Positions 16,357-31,041 of a stretch of 64,000 nucleotides of DNA are shown here, piece by piece (positions within the stretch are counted from its first letter, which is position 1; the number at the start of each line of letters is the position of its first letter). Source of the DNA: Verrucomicrobia bacterium IMCC26134 (GTDB lineage: Bacteria > Verrucomicrobiota > Verrucomicrobiia > Opitutales > Opitutaceae); assembly GCA_000972765.1 (NCBI GenBank), contig CP011265.1:2787001-2851000 (forward strand), read 5' to 3'. The position numbers and the translations under genes are program-made. The notes beneath the pieces were generated by a model. It was not told where the DNA came from, did not search any database, and saw only the letters and a list, made by a program, of their open reading frames with translations.

Positions 16357-17664
16357 ATGAATATCGCTGAATACGCCAAGAATAAGGTGCAGGCGGCTGT
16401 TGCCAAGGTATCCGCAGCCACAGCGGCTGCTAAGGCAATCGAGAACGACATCAAAGGATTTGAGACCAAGGCGCGTGACTTGAAAATGACACGAGACCGA
16501 CTCGTTGCCGAAGAGATCGACAAAACGGCTGTCGAAGAAAGACTTCGTGGTGTTGAAACTAAAACCGCTTCACTAGTGGCGGAGTTGAAACTAAAAAATG
16601 AAGCTGTTGAAGCGGCTACAGCAGAGCGTGAAGGGCTAAAGCCGTTGGAGGAATTAGCTGAACTGTGTGTTGAAAAGCTTAAGTTGGTCGAGATCCCTGA
16701 GATCCAGTCAGCGCACGAGTTGCTGAAACATTTTGAAGTCCACTTAAAATTTGAGGATCAACGAGCCACGGCATGTAGTTTTTGGTGGTTGGGTAAGGGT
16801 AGATCAGGAGCTCCAAACCCCCTCTTTGAATTGCCCTTGGCCTCGAAAGAGTCTCGGGGACGCGCGACACTGATTCCTGACGCCGTGTCATGGATTCCAG
16901 ATCAATGGCTACCGGCAAAAGGAAGCCGGCGCGAAGAGATGCAGCGTTGGGATTATGACAAGAAACCGCTGAAACCAGCAGACGATTTAGAGCCAAAACC
17001 AATTTATTACGTTATACCAGAGGATGAGTTCAGCTCGCTCAGTGAGAAGGTTACCTGGAGGGAAACAGAGCGGCAGGCGAAACCAAGGCAACAGGGCTAC
17101 CAGTGGCAGCAAACTGAATGGCAGGATGTAGTCGTCACGAAGGACTCTGAAATATGCGAAGATACTACACCTCTGATCGATGTTCTATTGAGCGAAGTGG
17201 AGGACGTTGAGATCAATCTTTCGGGTAAAAACGAAATCCCGTATTTTGATGAAATCGCGAAGCTAGTCATCGACGCTACCCACGTCATTGGCGAGAGCCC
17301 ATATGCAGAGTATCGGGACGCACAGACAACGCTTGAGATCGAAAAGATTCTTGGGCCGTTTCTGGGGAAATTCATTGATGCTCCGTGGACGGCAGAAACC
17401 ACGGGCATTCTCGCTAATTTCAAATACTACTGTGAACAGCGAGAGCGACCGAGGTTTCATAACCTCTCGATTGACGGGCTCTATGGCTTTCGACTGCGCA
17501 CCCGGGATCACAGCTGGATAACCGGTCGAATTTATATTGTCCCCAAGACGATGACATACGCATCCCCTGAGTCGAAAGTGCCGGAAATTAAAATACTAAA
17601 CAGCGGGCAGCAAATCCTTGCCCGAATGGGTCGCATGATCCTGCTAGTCACTGAAGCCAGATGA
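16357..17664 (+). CDS. Coiled-coil cargo protein of unknown function
   Basis: 435 aa, not recognised. Residues about 1-110 are Ala/Lys/Glu-rich heptad-like sequence predicted to form a long coiled coil. The rest is a globular part rich in Trp and Tyr (CSFWWLGKGRSG, QGYQWQQTEWQD, EYRDAQTTLEIEKILG). No signal peptide or membrane segment. Base composition is clearly more AT-rich than its neighbours and codon use differs, which points to separate acquisition. The ATG at 16357 has no Shine-Dalgarno match; a longer reading overlaps the divergent gene. The position, facing opposite to all phage genes beside the integrase, is typical of lysogen-expressed cargo, often defence genes. Confidence 0.65.
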   Translation: MNIAEYAKNKVQAAVAKVSAATAAAKAIENDIKGFETKARDLKMTRDRLVAEEIDKTAVEERLRGVETKTASLVAELKLKNEAVEAATAEREGLKPLEELAELCVEKLKLVEIPEIQSAHELLKHFEVHLKFEDQRATACSFWWLGKGRSGAPNPLFELPLASKESRGRATLIPDAVSWIPDQWLPAKGSRREEMQRWDYDKKPLKPADDLEPKPIYYVIPEDEFSSLSEKVTWRETERQAKPRQQGYQWQQTEWQDVVVTKDSEICEDTTPLIDVLLSEVEDVEINLSGKNEIPYFDEIAKLVIDATHVIGESPYAEYRDAQTTLEIEKILGPFLGKFIDAPWTAETTGILANFKYYCEQRERPRFHNLSIDGLYGFRLRTRDHSWITGRIYIVPKTMTYASPESKVPEIKILNSGQQILARMGRMILLVTEAR

Positions 17665-17692
17665 AAAAGCCCGCACCGGCGAAGGTGCGGGC
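17664..17692 (-). terminator. Terminator of the integrase gene
   Basis: GCCCGCACC (17669-17677) pairs with GGTGCGGGC (17684-17692), loop GGCGAA. On the minus strand it is followed by five U. It lies directly after the integrase stop and touches the stop of the convergent cargo gene. Confidence 0.8.
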
Positions 17693-17698
17693 GGGTGC

Positions 17699-18904
17699 TC
17701 AAGCCGCGAGTGCCGCGGGTGGCGGTGTCTCGGGAACGGGAGCGGTTTTCGCGTGCTTTGGCGTGATGCCGAAAAATAGCTCGGCCTCCTCCTTGGTCTT
17801 CAAGTCGAGGTAGTGCTTGCGAATGATGCTCTCGGAGTTGCCGGCCTGCAAAGCGGCCTCGCCCATCGAGCGGAATTTGCCGACGTGCATCGAAATGAAT
17901 GTGTGGCGCATGACGTCGTGGGAGAGGTCGAAGTCTTTGGCGACGGCCGCGCGCTTGTGCTGAAGGTTGGTCGGGATTATCGGAAACTTCTCCAGCGGGT
18001 AGGCGGTCAACCAGGCCGCAAGGTTGGGCTGAATGGCGACGCTGCGCTTCATGCGGACTTTCGAGACCTCGGGCTCGATGAGGATGACGCCGGTATCGAG
18101 CCGGACATGCTCGGCCTTGAGTTTGAGGATCTCACCATGACGGACGCATGGGCGGATGCCTGCGAACAGGGCGAGCGCGAAGAACGGGACGAGGCTGCCG
18201 CCGTCGATCTTTTCGACGTGGTGCATAAGCTTTTCGGCCTGCTCGGCGGATATGGTCTTGGCGGAGCCGCGACGGTGAGCGATGCGGTGGTGTGGAATTT
18301 TTTCGACTGGATTGACGGCGACCCAGTCCTTCTGAAACGCGAACTTAAAGAAGGTGTGGAGGATGCCGCGCCGGTTATTGATGGTCTTCGGGCCGGCATT
18401 GCCGCGCTGGCAATGGGCGGTGAGCTGCTGAGTGGTCAACTGCGAGACAAGGACGGCGGGAAACCGTTTTTTGAGAACGCCTAGATGGCGGCGGATGTGG
18501 TCGAACTGGGAAATCGAAAGAAGCTTCTGGTCGTGCTCGCGCTGCTTGAAGGCGAGGTAGGTCGTGACGGCATCGGCCAAGGACTGCTCGCGATCTGGGG
18601 CGCGGTAGTTGGCCAAGGCAAAATCGAGGTAGAACGAAAGCGACTTGGGCGCGTCGGCGAGGCGGCGGAAAGCGGCCTCAGCCTCGTGAAGCTGGGCATC
18701 GGTCAAACGCGTGGCGGTGGTGCGAATGCCGGTCTCGGCCTGCAGACGTTGGATTTCCAAGGCCTGACGCTCGGCGGAAGCCTCGGCGCGGGAAGGGAAA
18801 TTCTTGCGGATGCGCTTACCGTCGAGCCAACCGGTGACGCGAAAAACGATCTCCCCTGAGGGATTCGTGAATTCTGAGATGATGAACTGTGCGGCCTGGG
18901 CCAT
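17699..18904 (-). CDS. int: Tyrosine-type site-specific integrase
   Basis: 401 aa. It joins phage and host DNA at the tRNA-Ser gene. Residues about 85-190 form the SAM-like core-binding domain (QFDHIRRHLGVLKKRF). The catalytic domain shows the first Arg in ALFAGIRPCVRHGEIL, His-x-x-Arg in SHDVMRHTFISMH, and the nucleophile Tyr in SIIRKHYLDL near residue 365. The N-terminal part resembles an AP2-like arm-binding domain (residues 5-45). The gene reads away from the tRNA 3' end, with 61 bp between them. A perfect inverted repeat ends three bases before its ATG and could form an mRNA hairpin or protein site that limits expression. Confidence 0.92.
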   Translation of the reverse strand: MAQAAQFIISEFTNPSGEIVFRVTGWLDGKRIRKNFPSRAEASAERQALEIQRLQAETGIRTTATRLTDAQLHEAEAAFRRLADAPKSLSFYLDFALANYRAPDREQSLADAVTTYLAFKQREHDQKLLSISQFDHIRRHLGVLKKRFPAVLVSQLTTQQLTAHCQRGNAGPKTINNRRGILHTFFKFAFQKDWVAVNPVEKIPHHRIAHRRGSAKTISAEQAEKLMHHVEKIDGGSLVPFFALALFAGIRPCVRHGEILKLKAEHVRLDTGVILIEPEVSKVRMKRSVAIQPNLAAWLTAYPLEKFPIIPTNLQHKRAAVAKDFDLSHDVMRHTFISMHVGKFRSMGEAALQAGNSESIIRKHYLDLKTKEEAELFFGITPKHAKTAPVPETPPPAALAA

Positions 18905-18907
18905 GTG

Positions 18908-18934
18908 AGATTTGCCACGTCAACTGGCAAATCT
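18908..18934. promoter_or_regulatory. 10-bp inverted repeat at the integrase start
   Basis: AGATTTGCCA (18908-18917) and TGGCAAATCT (18925-18934) are exact reverse complements separated by 7 bases. The repeat ends 3 bp before the integrase ATG, so it covers the ribosome-binding site. It may be an integrase arm site, an operator or a translational hairpin. Confidence 0.65.
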
Positions 18935-18965
18935 GCTGTCTGCCTTAGCCCGTCAGAGGTAAAAA

Positions 18966-19053
18966 CTGGCGGAGAGGGGGGATTCGAACCCCCGGAACCT
19001 TTCGGTTCACCGCATTTCGAGTGCGGCGCGATCGACCACTCTGCCACCTCTCC
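18966..19053 (-). tRNA. tRNA-Ser(CGA), prophage attachment site
   Basis: Cloverleaf on the minus strand: GGAGAGG acceptor, D-arm, anticodon arm CCGCA-CTCGAAA-TGCGG with anticodon CGA, long variable arm GAACC-GAAA-GGTTC, T-arm GGGGG-TTCGAAT, and encoded CCA. The 3' C-run has six C before TCTCC where a full 5-bp T-stem plus 7-bp acceptor would need seven, so one pair is lost or a homopolymer base is miscounted. The integrase gene starts 61 bp beyond its 3' end. Confidence 0.9.
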
Positions 19054-19159
19054 TGATCACGAAGGGGAGGAAGCTAGAATCGCCCCTGCAAAACGGAAGC
19101 CGAAAGTTTCGGTTCGAATCATTTCATCCCCCCCCGGACCGCCGGCGCCCGGCCAGCCC

Positions 19160-19573
19160 CTACGTATTCGCATCTTCACTACCGGAGAGCGCCCTCTGGT
19201 TGGCAGGCAGATGATGCGGCACGACCAGGTAATAATTCATCAGCCACCAGCTGCGGGAGGAGCGGTAAAACAACACCGGAAACCCCAGCGCGCCGACTCC
19301 GGCCAGAACCGCCGCCACCATGCCCGACAACACGCCGCACAGATAACACACCAGCACCGGCACCAGAAACACCACCAGCGTCACCCCGTAATTGAGCGAC
19401 ATCGCACCGAGAAAGCTCCCCTCGTCGCGCTCGAACTTCAAGCCGCAGGAGGGACAGGCGGGCTGCAGGGTGAAGGGCTTGCCCGGCTCAAAGAGTCCGC
19501 GCGAACCGCAGTTCGGGCAACGATGGGTGAGACCGCGCGCGATGATCCGTCCCCGGGTGACTTGCATTTCCAT
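19160..19573 (-). CDS. DUF983 small membrane protein with zinc ribbon
   Basis: 137 aa. The N-terminal CPNCGSRGLF and CPSCGLKF (CxxC pairs about 20 residues apart) form a zinc ribbon. Two or three membrane helices follow (TLVVFLVPVLVCYL, AAVLAGVGALGFPVLFY). This is the DUF983 layout; the function is unknown in most bacteria. The start is either the first ATG or the one two codons later. It is read toward the tRNA-Ser and separated from tsf by the terminator at 19583. The gap 19054-19159 shows nothing. Confidence 0.8.
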   Translation of the reverse strand: MEMQVTRGRIIARGLTHRCPNCGSRGLFEPGKPFTLQPACPSCGLKFERDEGSFLGAMSLNYGVTLVVFLVPVLVCYLCGVLSGMVAAVLAGVGALGFPVLFYRSSRSWWLMNYYLVVPHHLPANQRALSGSEDANT

Positions 19574-19582
19574 GCGGGCATG

Positions 19583-19618
19583 AAAAAGGCGCCTCCCCGC
19601 AAGGGGAAGCGCCTTTTT
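19583..19618. terminator. Bidirectional terminator below tsf
   Basis: AAAAAGGCGC...GCGCCTTTTT: a 10-bp GC stem with CCCC/GGGG near the loop, A-run on one side and U-run on the other. It ends the rpsB-tsf transcript on the minus strand and would work in either direction. Confidence 0.85.
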
Positions 19619-19667
19619 AACACCACCGGCCGGGTCAACCCGGTGCGGCGGCGGCGGATTGCAGGTC

Positions 19668-20261
<594 letters not shown>

Positions 20262-20276
20262 GGATACGAGGAAGAG

Positions 20277-21149
<873 letters not shown>

Positions 21150-21243
21150 GGGATGTGTGGATCTATGTATCTTGGCGGGACACAGGTCGGCCAGAGGGCC
21201 GCCTTGCGATCGATTTGATAGGATGGTTACGGTTGAGGTGAGT

Positions 21244-21263
21244 CTCTTTTCGTAGGAAAAGAG
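21244..21263 (-). promoter_or_regulatory. Leader hairpin upstream of rpsB
   Basis: CTCTTTTC-GTAG-GAAAAGAG, a perfect 8-bp stem, about 95 bp before the rpsB start. It could be part of an S2-binding leader or simply a structured 5' end. Confidence 0.4.
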
Positions 21264-21328
21264 GGTTAAGCACACGGAAACGAAAAAGCGGAGGCAAGCG
21301 TCTTCTGGAGATTTTTAGCAAAAGGGCG

Positions 21329-21357
21329 TTGACAGCGGTTTTTTGAGGCGCACGTTT
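21329..21357 (+). promoter_or_regulatory. Possible promoter of the initiator tRNA gene
   Basis: TTGACA at 21329-21334 is a consensus -35 box. A -10 hexamer 17 bp later (21352-21357, ACGTTT) is weak. Distance to the tRNA 5' end (21373) is plausible. Confidence 0.4.
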
Positions 21358-21372
21358 CGCCACCTCACTTGT

Positions 21373-21449
<77 letters not shown>

Positions 21450-21454
21450 ATTTC

Positions 21455-21486
21455 AGCCCTTCCCACTGCTCGGAAGGGCTTTTTTG
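21455..21486 (+). terminator. Terminator after tRNA-Met
   Basis: AGCCCTTCC (21455-21463) pairs with GGAAGGGCT (21472-21480), followed by six or more T. Confidence 0.9.
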
Positions 21487-21491
21487 TTAAC

Positions 21492-21700
21492 GTGCATCAG
21501 GTTTACCTCATCTCCAATGCCGAGGGCCAACGCTACGTGAGGCTCAGCGAAGATATTGCGCTTCGTCTCTCCCAGCATAACGCCGGCCTTTCCCAGGTGC
21601 CTGCAAAAACCGACGATGGACACTCATCTGGACCAGCCTCCCCCGTTCGCTCGACTCCTGCTTGAGCGTGCTACCGAACGATTCCCTAGTGCGGCCTTAT
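21492..21700 (+). pseudogene. Broken GIY-YIG nuclease gene
   Basis: From a GTG at 21492 the reading QVYLISN...GQRYVRLSEDIALRLSQHNAG matches the start of single-domain GIY-YIG (UvrC-like) nucleases, but the YIG element is altered to Y-V-R. At about 21607 the frame breaks; the next frame continues with NRRWTLIWTS, which matches the family's RPW-LIWTS segment. The C-terminal part is not recoverable without another shift. The product would be inactive. The remaining sequence up to the AraC gene shows no other gene. Confidence 0.7.
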
Positions 21701-21801
21701 CGTAGCAGTTACCCCCCCCAGACTGGGAAGACGTCCGCTTGCGACCACAAGGAAAGGCCGGCGGAGACAATCCATGAGTTGCAGCGCCGCCCCCGGCCGG
21801 T

Positions 21802-22725
21802 ATGGAGGATCAGATGCCGCCAGCCTCCCCTACCCCTCAAACCCCAGCCGGAAGCCCCGGTTTTTTCCGGGGCCAGCGCATCGTCGTCCTGCCGCCCTCG
21901 GTGGTTCGCAACGCGCTGGCTCAACCGCTTTTCTCCGGTCTTCTTCCGACTGACATCGGCTGGTTTCCCTCCGCATCGGGGCATCATCGCGTGCGCCCGG
22001 CCGGGGCGGCCGAAACCGTGTTTATCCACTGTATATCGGGCGCGGGTTGGTGCGAATGGGGCGGTCGCCGCCACACCGTCGGCGCGGGTGATCTCGTCGC
22101 CCTCCCGTCCCACGCCGCCCATGCCTACGGTGCCGATCAACGCCACCCTTGGACTATTCGCTGGTTCCATCTGGTGGGCGCCGACTTGCCAGCATTGCGC
22201 GAGGCCCTGGGTTTTGACGCAAATCGTCCTGTTCGCTCAATGACTGACGATGCCACGCTGGCACTCCTTTTTGACGACGCGCTTTCCGTGCTCGAACAGG
22301 GCTACACCAGCTCCCACCTCCTGCGAGCCAGCCGGGCACTGGCGCACTATCTCGCGCATGCCGCGTGGCTTGTCCACCATTCGCCAGTCACCATGCCCGA
22401 CACCCCGGCACGGATCGCCCGCTGCATAGACTATATGCGCCTGCACCTGGACCGCCCTCTGCGCCTGGCCGAACTCGCCGCGCTCGCGCATTGGTCTCCG
22501 TCGCATTTCAAGGCGCGCTTCCGCCAGCACACCGGCTATGGCTGCATCGACTACTTCATACGCCTGCGCATTCACGCCGCCTGCCAACTGCTCGACACCA
22601 CCGCCCTGGATATTCAATCCGTGGCCGCACGCGTCGGCTACCCGGATTCCCTCTGGTTTTCCAAGGCCTTCAAAACCATCACCGGGCTGCCGCCTTCGTC
22701 CTATCGTAAGAAAAAGAAAGGATGA
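21802..22725 (+). CDS. AraC family transcriptional regulator
   Basis: 307 aa. The N-terminal half is a cupin-type sugar-sensing domain (HHRVRP, GWCEWGGRRHTVGAGDLVALPSHAAHAY). The C-terminal half carries two AraC helix-turn-helices (LAELAALAHWSPSHFKARFRQHTG and VAARVGYPDSLWFSKAFKTITG, here abbreviated by key residues) ending in the usual G-L-P-P-S-x-Y-R. It lies 70 bp upstream of the DUF5107/TPR gene and the GH2 gene, same strand, so it probably activates that locus in response to a carbohydrate. The start could also be at 21814. Confidence 0.9.
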   Translation: MEDQMPPASPTPQTPAGSPGFFRGQRIVVLPPSVVRNALAQPLFSGLLPTDIGWFPSASGHHRVRPAGAAETVFIHCISGAGWCEWGGRRHTVGAGDLVALPSHAAHAYGADQRHPWTIRWFHLVGADLPALREALGFDANRPVRSMTDDATLALLFDDALSVLEQGYTSSHLLRASRALAHYLAHAAWLVHHSPVTMPDTPARIARCIDYMRLHLDRPLRLAELAALAHWSPSHFKARFRQHTGYGCIDYFIRLRIHAACQLLDTTALDIQSVAARVGYPDSLWFSKAFKTITGLPPSSYRKKKKG

Positions 22726-22795
22726 TCAGCCGATCCTCCATGCGATTCAGCCGACCCGCCATTCCCCCTTCCGGCCCGCTGCGCTAGGATGCGGC

Positions 22796-25700
22796 ATGGC
22801 CTCCAGCCCGTCTTTTACCCCCGTCCTGATTTCCCGCGACGACGTGGTTCTGCCCACCTACGCGCCCGCCACCCCGGACCGGAACCCGATGTTCCTGGAA
22901 AAACGCGTCTATCAAGGCAGCTCGGGCAAGGTTTACCCGCTCCCCTTCATCGATCGCATCGCTGAAAAACCCGAGCCGCGCGCGTGGAAGGCCATCCATC
23001 TGGAAAACGCCTTCATCCGCGTGATGATCCTGCCCGAACTGGGCGGCCGTATCCACGTCGGCGAGGACAAGACCAACGGCTACGATTTCTTCTACCGTCA
23101 GGACGTCATCAAACCCGCGCTCGTCGGCCTGGCAGGCCCGTGGATCAGTGGCGGCGTCGAGTTCAACTGGCCGCAGCACCACCGCCCCTCGACCTTCATG
23201 CCGGCCGACGCCCATATCGAGCGGCACCCCGACGGCGCCGTCACCGTCTGGCTCTCCGAGCACGATCCGATGGCGCGCATGAAGGGCATGCACGGCGTCA
23301 CGTTGCATCCCGACAAGGCTTACATCGAGCTGCGCGCCCGCGTCTATAACCGCACCCCGCACGTCCAGACCTTCCTCTGGTGGGCCAACGTCGCCACCCG
23401 CGTGCACGAGCGCTACCAGTCGTTTTTCCCGCGCGACGTCTCCTACGTCGCCGACCACGCCAAACGCGCCATGAGCCGCTTCCCGCGCGCCGAGGGCAGT
23501 TACTACGGCGTCGATTACGCCAAGCGCCACCGTGAGGGCGTGCCGGCCTCCGAGACGCCACCGCAATTCGTCCCCGGCGGCGACTTCCCGGCCGACGATC
23601 TCTCGTGGTATGCGAACATCCCCGTGCCCACCTCCTACATGGCGATGGGCTCGTCCGAGGACTTTTTTGGCGGCTACGACCACGCCGCCGGTGCGGGTCT
23701 CGTGCACGTTGCCAACCACCACATCTCGCCCGGCAAGAAACAGTGGACCTGGGGCAACCATCCCTTCGGCTACGCCTGGGATCACAACCTCACCGATCCC
23801 GACGCGAAGGGCCAATACGCCCCATACATCGAGCTCATGGCCGGCGTCTACACCGACAACCAGCCCGACTTCTCCTTCCTCCAGCCCGGCGAAACCAAAA
23901 CCTGGTCCCAATATTGGTATCCCATCCAAAAGATCGGCCCCGCGCACCAAGCCAACCTCCACGCCGCCGTCAGCCTGATCGTCCGCGACGGCAAGGCCCG
24001 CATCGGCGTCTCGCCCGCCCGTCCGCTGCCCGGCGCAGTCGTTACGCTTTCCCACAAGGGCAAACCCCTCGCCCGCTTCACCCGCGCCCTCGCGCCCGGC
24101 TCCGCCCTCCTTGAGGTCGTGTCGCTTCCGCGCGGCGCAGTCGACACCGACCTCGTCCTCACTGTCCGCGACGCCGAGGGCACCGAGGACCTGATGACCT
24201 ACCAGCCACTCGCGCAAAAAGCCGGTGACGTCCCGCCCGCCGCCACCGCCCCCCCCTTGCCCGCCGACGTCGCGAGCAACGACGAGCTCTACCTCACCGG
24301 CCTCCACCTCGACCAATACCGCCACGCCACGCGCCACCCCGAGCACTACTGGCGCGAGGCCCTCCGCCGCGATCCGGGCGACGCCCGCTGCCACGCTGCG
24401 CTGGGCAAATGGCACCTCCGTCGCGGCGAGTTTGCCGCCGCCGAGCGCCACCTCCGCGCCGCCATCGCCCGACTCACCGTCCGCAACCCCAATCCCTACG
24501 ACGGCGAACCCCATTACCAGCTCGGCCTGACCCTGCGCTATCAGGGCAAAGCAGCCGAGGCCTACGCCGCGTTCTACAAGGCCACCTGGAACCAGGCCTG
24601 GGCAGGCGCAGGCTACCACGCCATTGCCGAGCTCGACTCCGCTCGCGGGGACTTCGCCCTCGCCCTCACCCACCTCGACCACGCCCTGCGTCACGCGGCC
24701 GACAACCTCCGCGCCCTCGCCCTGCGCGTGCTTGTGCTGCGCCGCCTGGGCCGCACCGCCGAGGCCGACGCAGCGCTCGCCGCCACCCGCGCCCTCGATC
24801 CGCTCGACGCCTGGACGCACCACCTCGCCGAAGGCGACTTCCCCTTCGACGCCCAGATCCGCCTCGACGTCGCCCACGACTACGTCCGCGCCGGTTTTTA
24901 CGACGAAGCCCTCGCCCTGCTCGCCGCCGCTCCAAGCTCCTCGGAAAACCCCGCCGACCTCGGCAGCGCCCCACTCCTCTCCTACACCGCCGCCTGGATC
25001 TCCGGACTCGCCGGTCAAACCGCCGCGCGTCGCCGCCACCTCGCGGCCGCCCGCAAGGCCTCGCCCGACCACTGCTTCCCCGCGCGCCTAGAAGAAATCA
25101 TCGTCCTTGAAGCCGCGCTCGCCACCGAAGCCAAGGACGGACGCGCCGCGCTCTACCTCGGCCACCTGCTCTACGACCGCCGCCGCCACGCCGAGGCCAT
25201 CGAGCAGTGGCGCGCCGCCTCCCGTCACGACCCGAAAAACGCCGTCGCCTGGCGCTGCCTAGGACTCGGCGCCTTTAACATCCTCGGCAAACCCGCGCTC
25301 GCCCGCGCCGCCTACGAAAAAGCCTTTTCTGCCGCGCCAGCTGATGCGCGGCTGCTCTACGAGCGCGACCAACTCTGGAAACGCCTCGGCGTCGCCCCCG
25401 CCAAACGCCTGCTCGAACTGGAAAAACACGCCGTCCTCGTCGCCACCCGCGACGACCTCTGCGTCGAGTTCTGCGCCCTTCAAAACCAGACCGGACGCCC
25501 CGAGAAAGCCCTGCCCATCGTCTCGACCCGCCACTTTCAGCCGTGGGAAGGCGGCGAGGGCCAGGCGCTCGGCCAGCACGTTCGCACCCATCAACTGCTC
25601 GCCCGCCGCGCCCTTGCGTCCGGCGACGCCACCGAGGCTGTCCGCCTGCTCGAAACCGCGCTCTCCGCGCCGCTCAACCTCGGCGAGGCCAACCACCTGC

Positions 25701-26161
25701 TCGCCAACCAGAGCGATCTTCGCCTCACCCTGGGCGACGCCCTCGCCGCCGCTGGACGCCGCGCCGACGCACTGTCGCAGTGGCGCGCCGCCGCCGGGTT
25801 CAAGGGTGACTTCCAAGGCATGAGCGTCCGCGCGTATTCGGAGATCACCTACTACTCCGCGCTCGCCTTGCGCCGCCTCGGCAAAAAAGCCGACGCCGAA
25901 AAACTCCTGCGCGCCCTGCTCGCCTACGCCCAGACCCTCGCCAAGACCGAGGCGAAGATCGACTACTTCGCCACCTCATTGCCGACCATGCTGCTCTTCG
26001 ACGACGACCTGCAGGCCCGCCAATTGACCACCGCCGTTTTTATCGAAGCCCAGGCCCGCCTTGGCCTCGGCCAAAAGGCCCGCGCCACCGCGCTCCTCTT
26101 GACTGTCTTGAAACGCGACCCCTCCCACGCCTTCGCCGCCGATTTACTCACGATTGCCTGA
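22796..26161 (+). CDS. DUF5107 and tetratricopeptide repeat protein
   Basis: 1121 aa. Residues about 30-340 match DUF5107 (LENAFIRVMILPELGGRI, VGLAGPWISGGVEFNWPQHH), a beta-sandwich related to galactose-mutarotase-like folds and found with glycoside hydrolases. Residues about 500-1110 hold helical TPR-type repeats (ALGKWHLRRGEFAAAERHLRAAI, YQLGLTLRYQGKAAEAYAAFYKATW and similar). No signal peptide is apparent. The start at 22796 has a weak GGAT upstream. It lies 15 bp ahead of the GH2 gene and is likely co-transcribed, suggesting a role in recognition or processing of the same sugar. Its biochemical activity is not established. Confidence 0.85.
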   Translation: MASSPSFTPVLISRDDVVLPTYAPATPDRNPMFLEKRVYQGSSGKVYPLPFIDRIAEKPEPRAWKAIHLENAFIRVMILPELGGRIHVGEDKTNGYDFFYRQDVIKPALVGLAGPWISGGVEFNWPQHHRPSTFMPADAHIERHPDGAVTVWLSEHDPMARMKGMHGVTLHPDKAYIELRARVYNRTPHVQTFLWWANVATRVHERYQSFFPRDVSYVADHAKRAMSRFPRAEGSYYGVDYAKRHREGVPASETPPQFVPGGDFPADDLSWYANIPVPTSYMAMGSSEDFFGGYDHAAGAGLVHVANHHISPGKKQWTWGNHPFGYAWDHNLTDPDAKGQYAPYIELMAGVYTDNQPDFSFLQPGETKTWSQYWYPIQKIGPAHQANLHAAVSLIVRDGKARIGVSPARPLPGAVVTLSHKGKPLARFTRALAPGSALLEVVSLPRGAVDTDLVLTVRDAEGTEDLMTYQPLAQKAGDVPPAATAPPLPADVASNDELYLTGLHLDQYRHATRHPEHYWREALRRDPGDARCHAALGKWHLRRGEFAAAERHLRAAIARLTVRNPNPYDGEPHYQLGLTLRYQGKAAEAYAAFYKATWNQAWAGAGYHAIAELDSARGDFALALTHLDHALRHAADNLRALALRVLVLRRLGRTAEADAALAATRALDPLDAWTHHLAEGDFPFDAQIRLDVAHDYVRAGFYDEALALLAAAPSSSENPADLGSAPLLSYTAAWISGLAGQTAARRRHLAAARKASPDHCFPARLEEIIVLEAALATEAKDGRAALYLGHLLYDRRRHAEAIEQWRAASRHDPKNAVAWRCLGLGAFNILGKPALARAAYEKAFSAAPADARLLYERDQLWKRLGVAPAKRLLELEKHAVLVATRDDLCVEFCALQNQTGRPEKALPIVSTRHFQPWEGGEGQALGQHVRTHQLLARRALASGDATEAVRLLETALSAPLNLGEANHLLANQSDLRLTLGDALAAAGRRADALSQWRAAAGFKGDFQGMSVRAYSEITYYSALALRRLGKKADAEKLLRALLAYAQTLAKTEAKIDYFATSLPTMLLFDDDLQARQLTTAVFIEAQARLGLGQKARATALLLTVLKRDPSHAFAADLLTIA

Positions 26162-26176
26162 GCATTTAATCCTGTC

Positions 26177-31041
<4,865 letters not shown>

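Larger units (their letters stand above)
1..18984. mobile_element. Prophage inserted in tRNA-Ser(CGA), one end in window
   Basis: The element starts inside the 3' half of the tRNA-Ser gene and runs leftward past the window edge. Supporting genes are a tyrosine integrase next to the tRNA 3' end, an AlpA-like HTH protein, a phage replication and recombination set, and a terminase-portal-protease block. Almost all genes lie on the minus strand, the usual early-to-late order read away from the integrase. Head proteins resemble phage Mu (gp28, gp29 and I families), but no Mu transposase is seen here. Tail and lysis genes, and the far att site, must lie outside. No CI-like repressor was recognised. 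The right boundary is placed by inference within the T-arm/acceptor region of the tRNA. Confidence 0.9.

Noticed and set aside
22784-25072. 762-aa minus-strand frame
   Set aside because: Gly/Val-rich shadow of the DUF5107-TPR gene, typical of GC-rich antisense frames.
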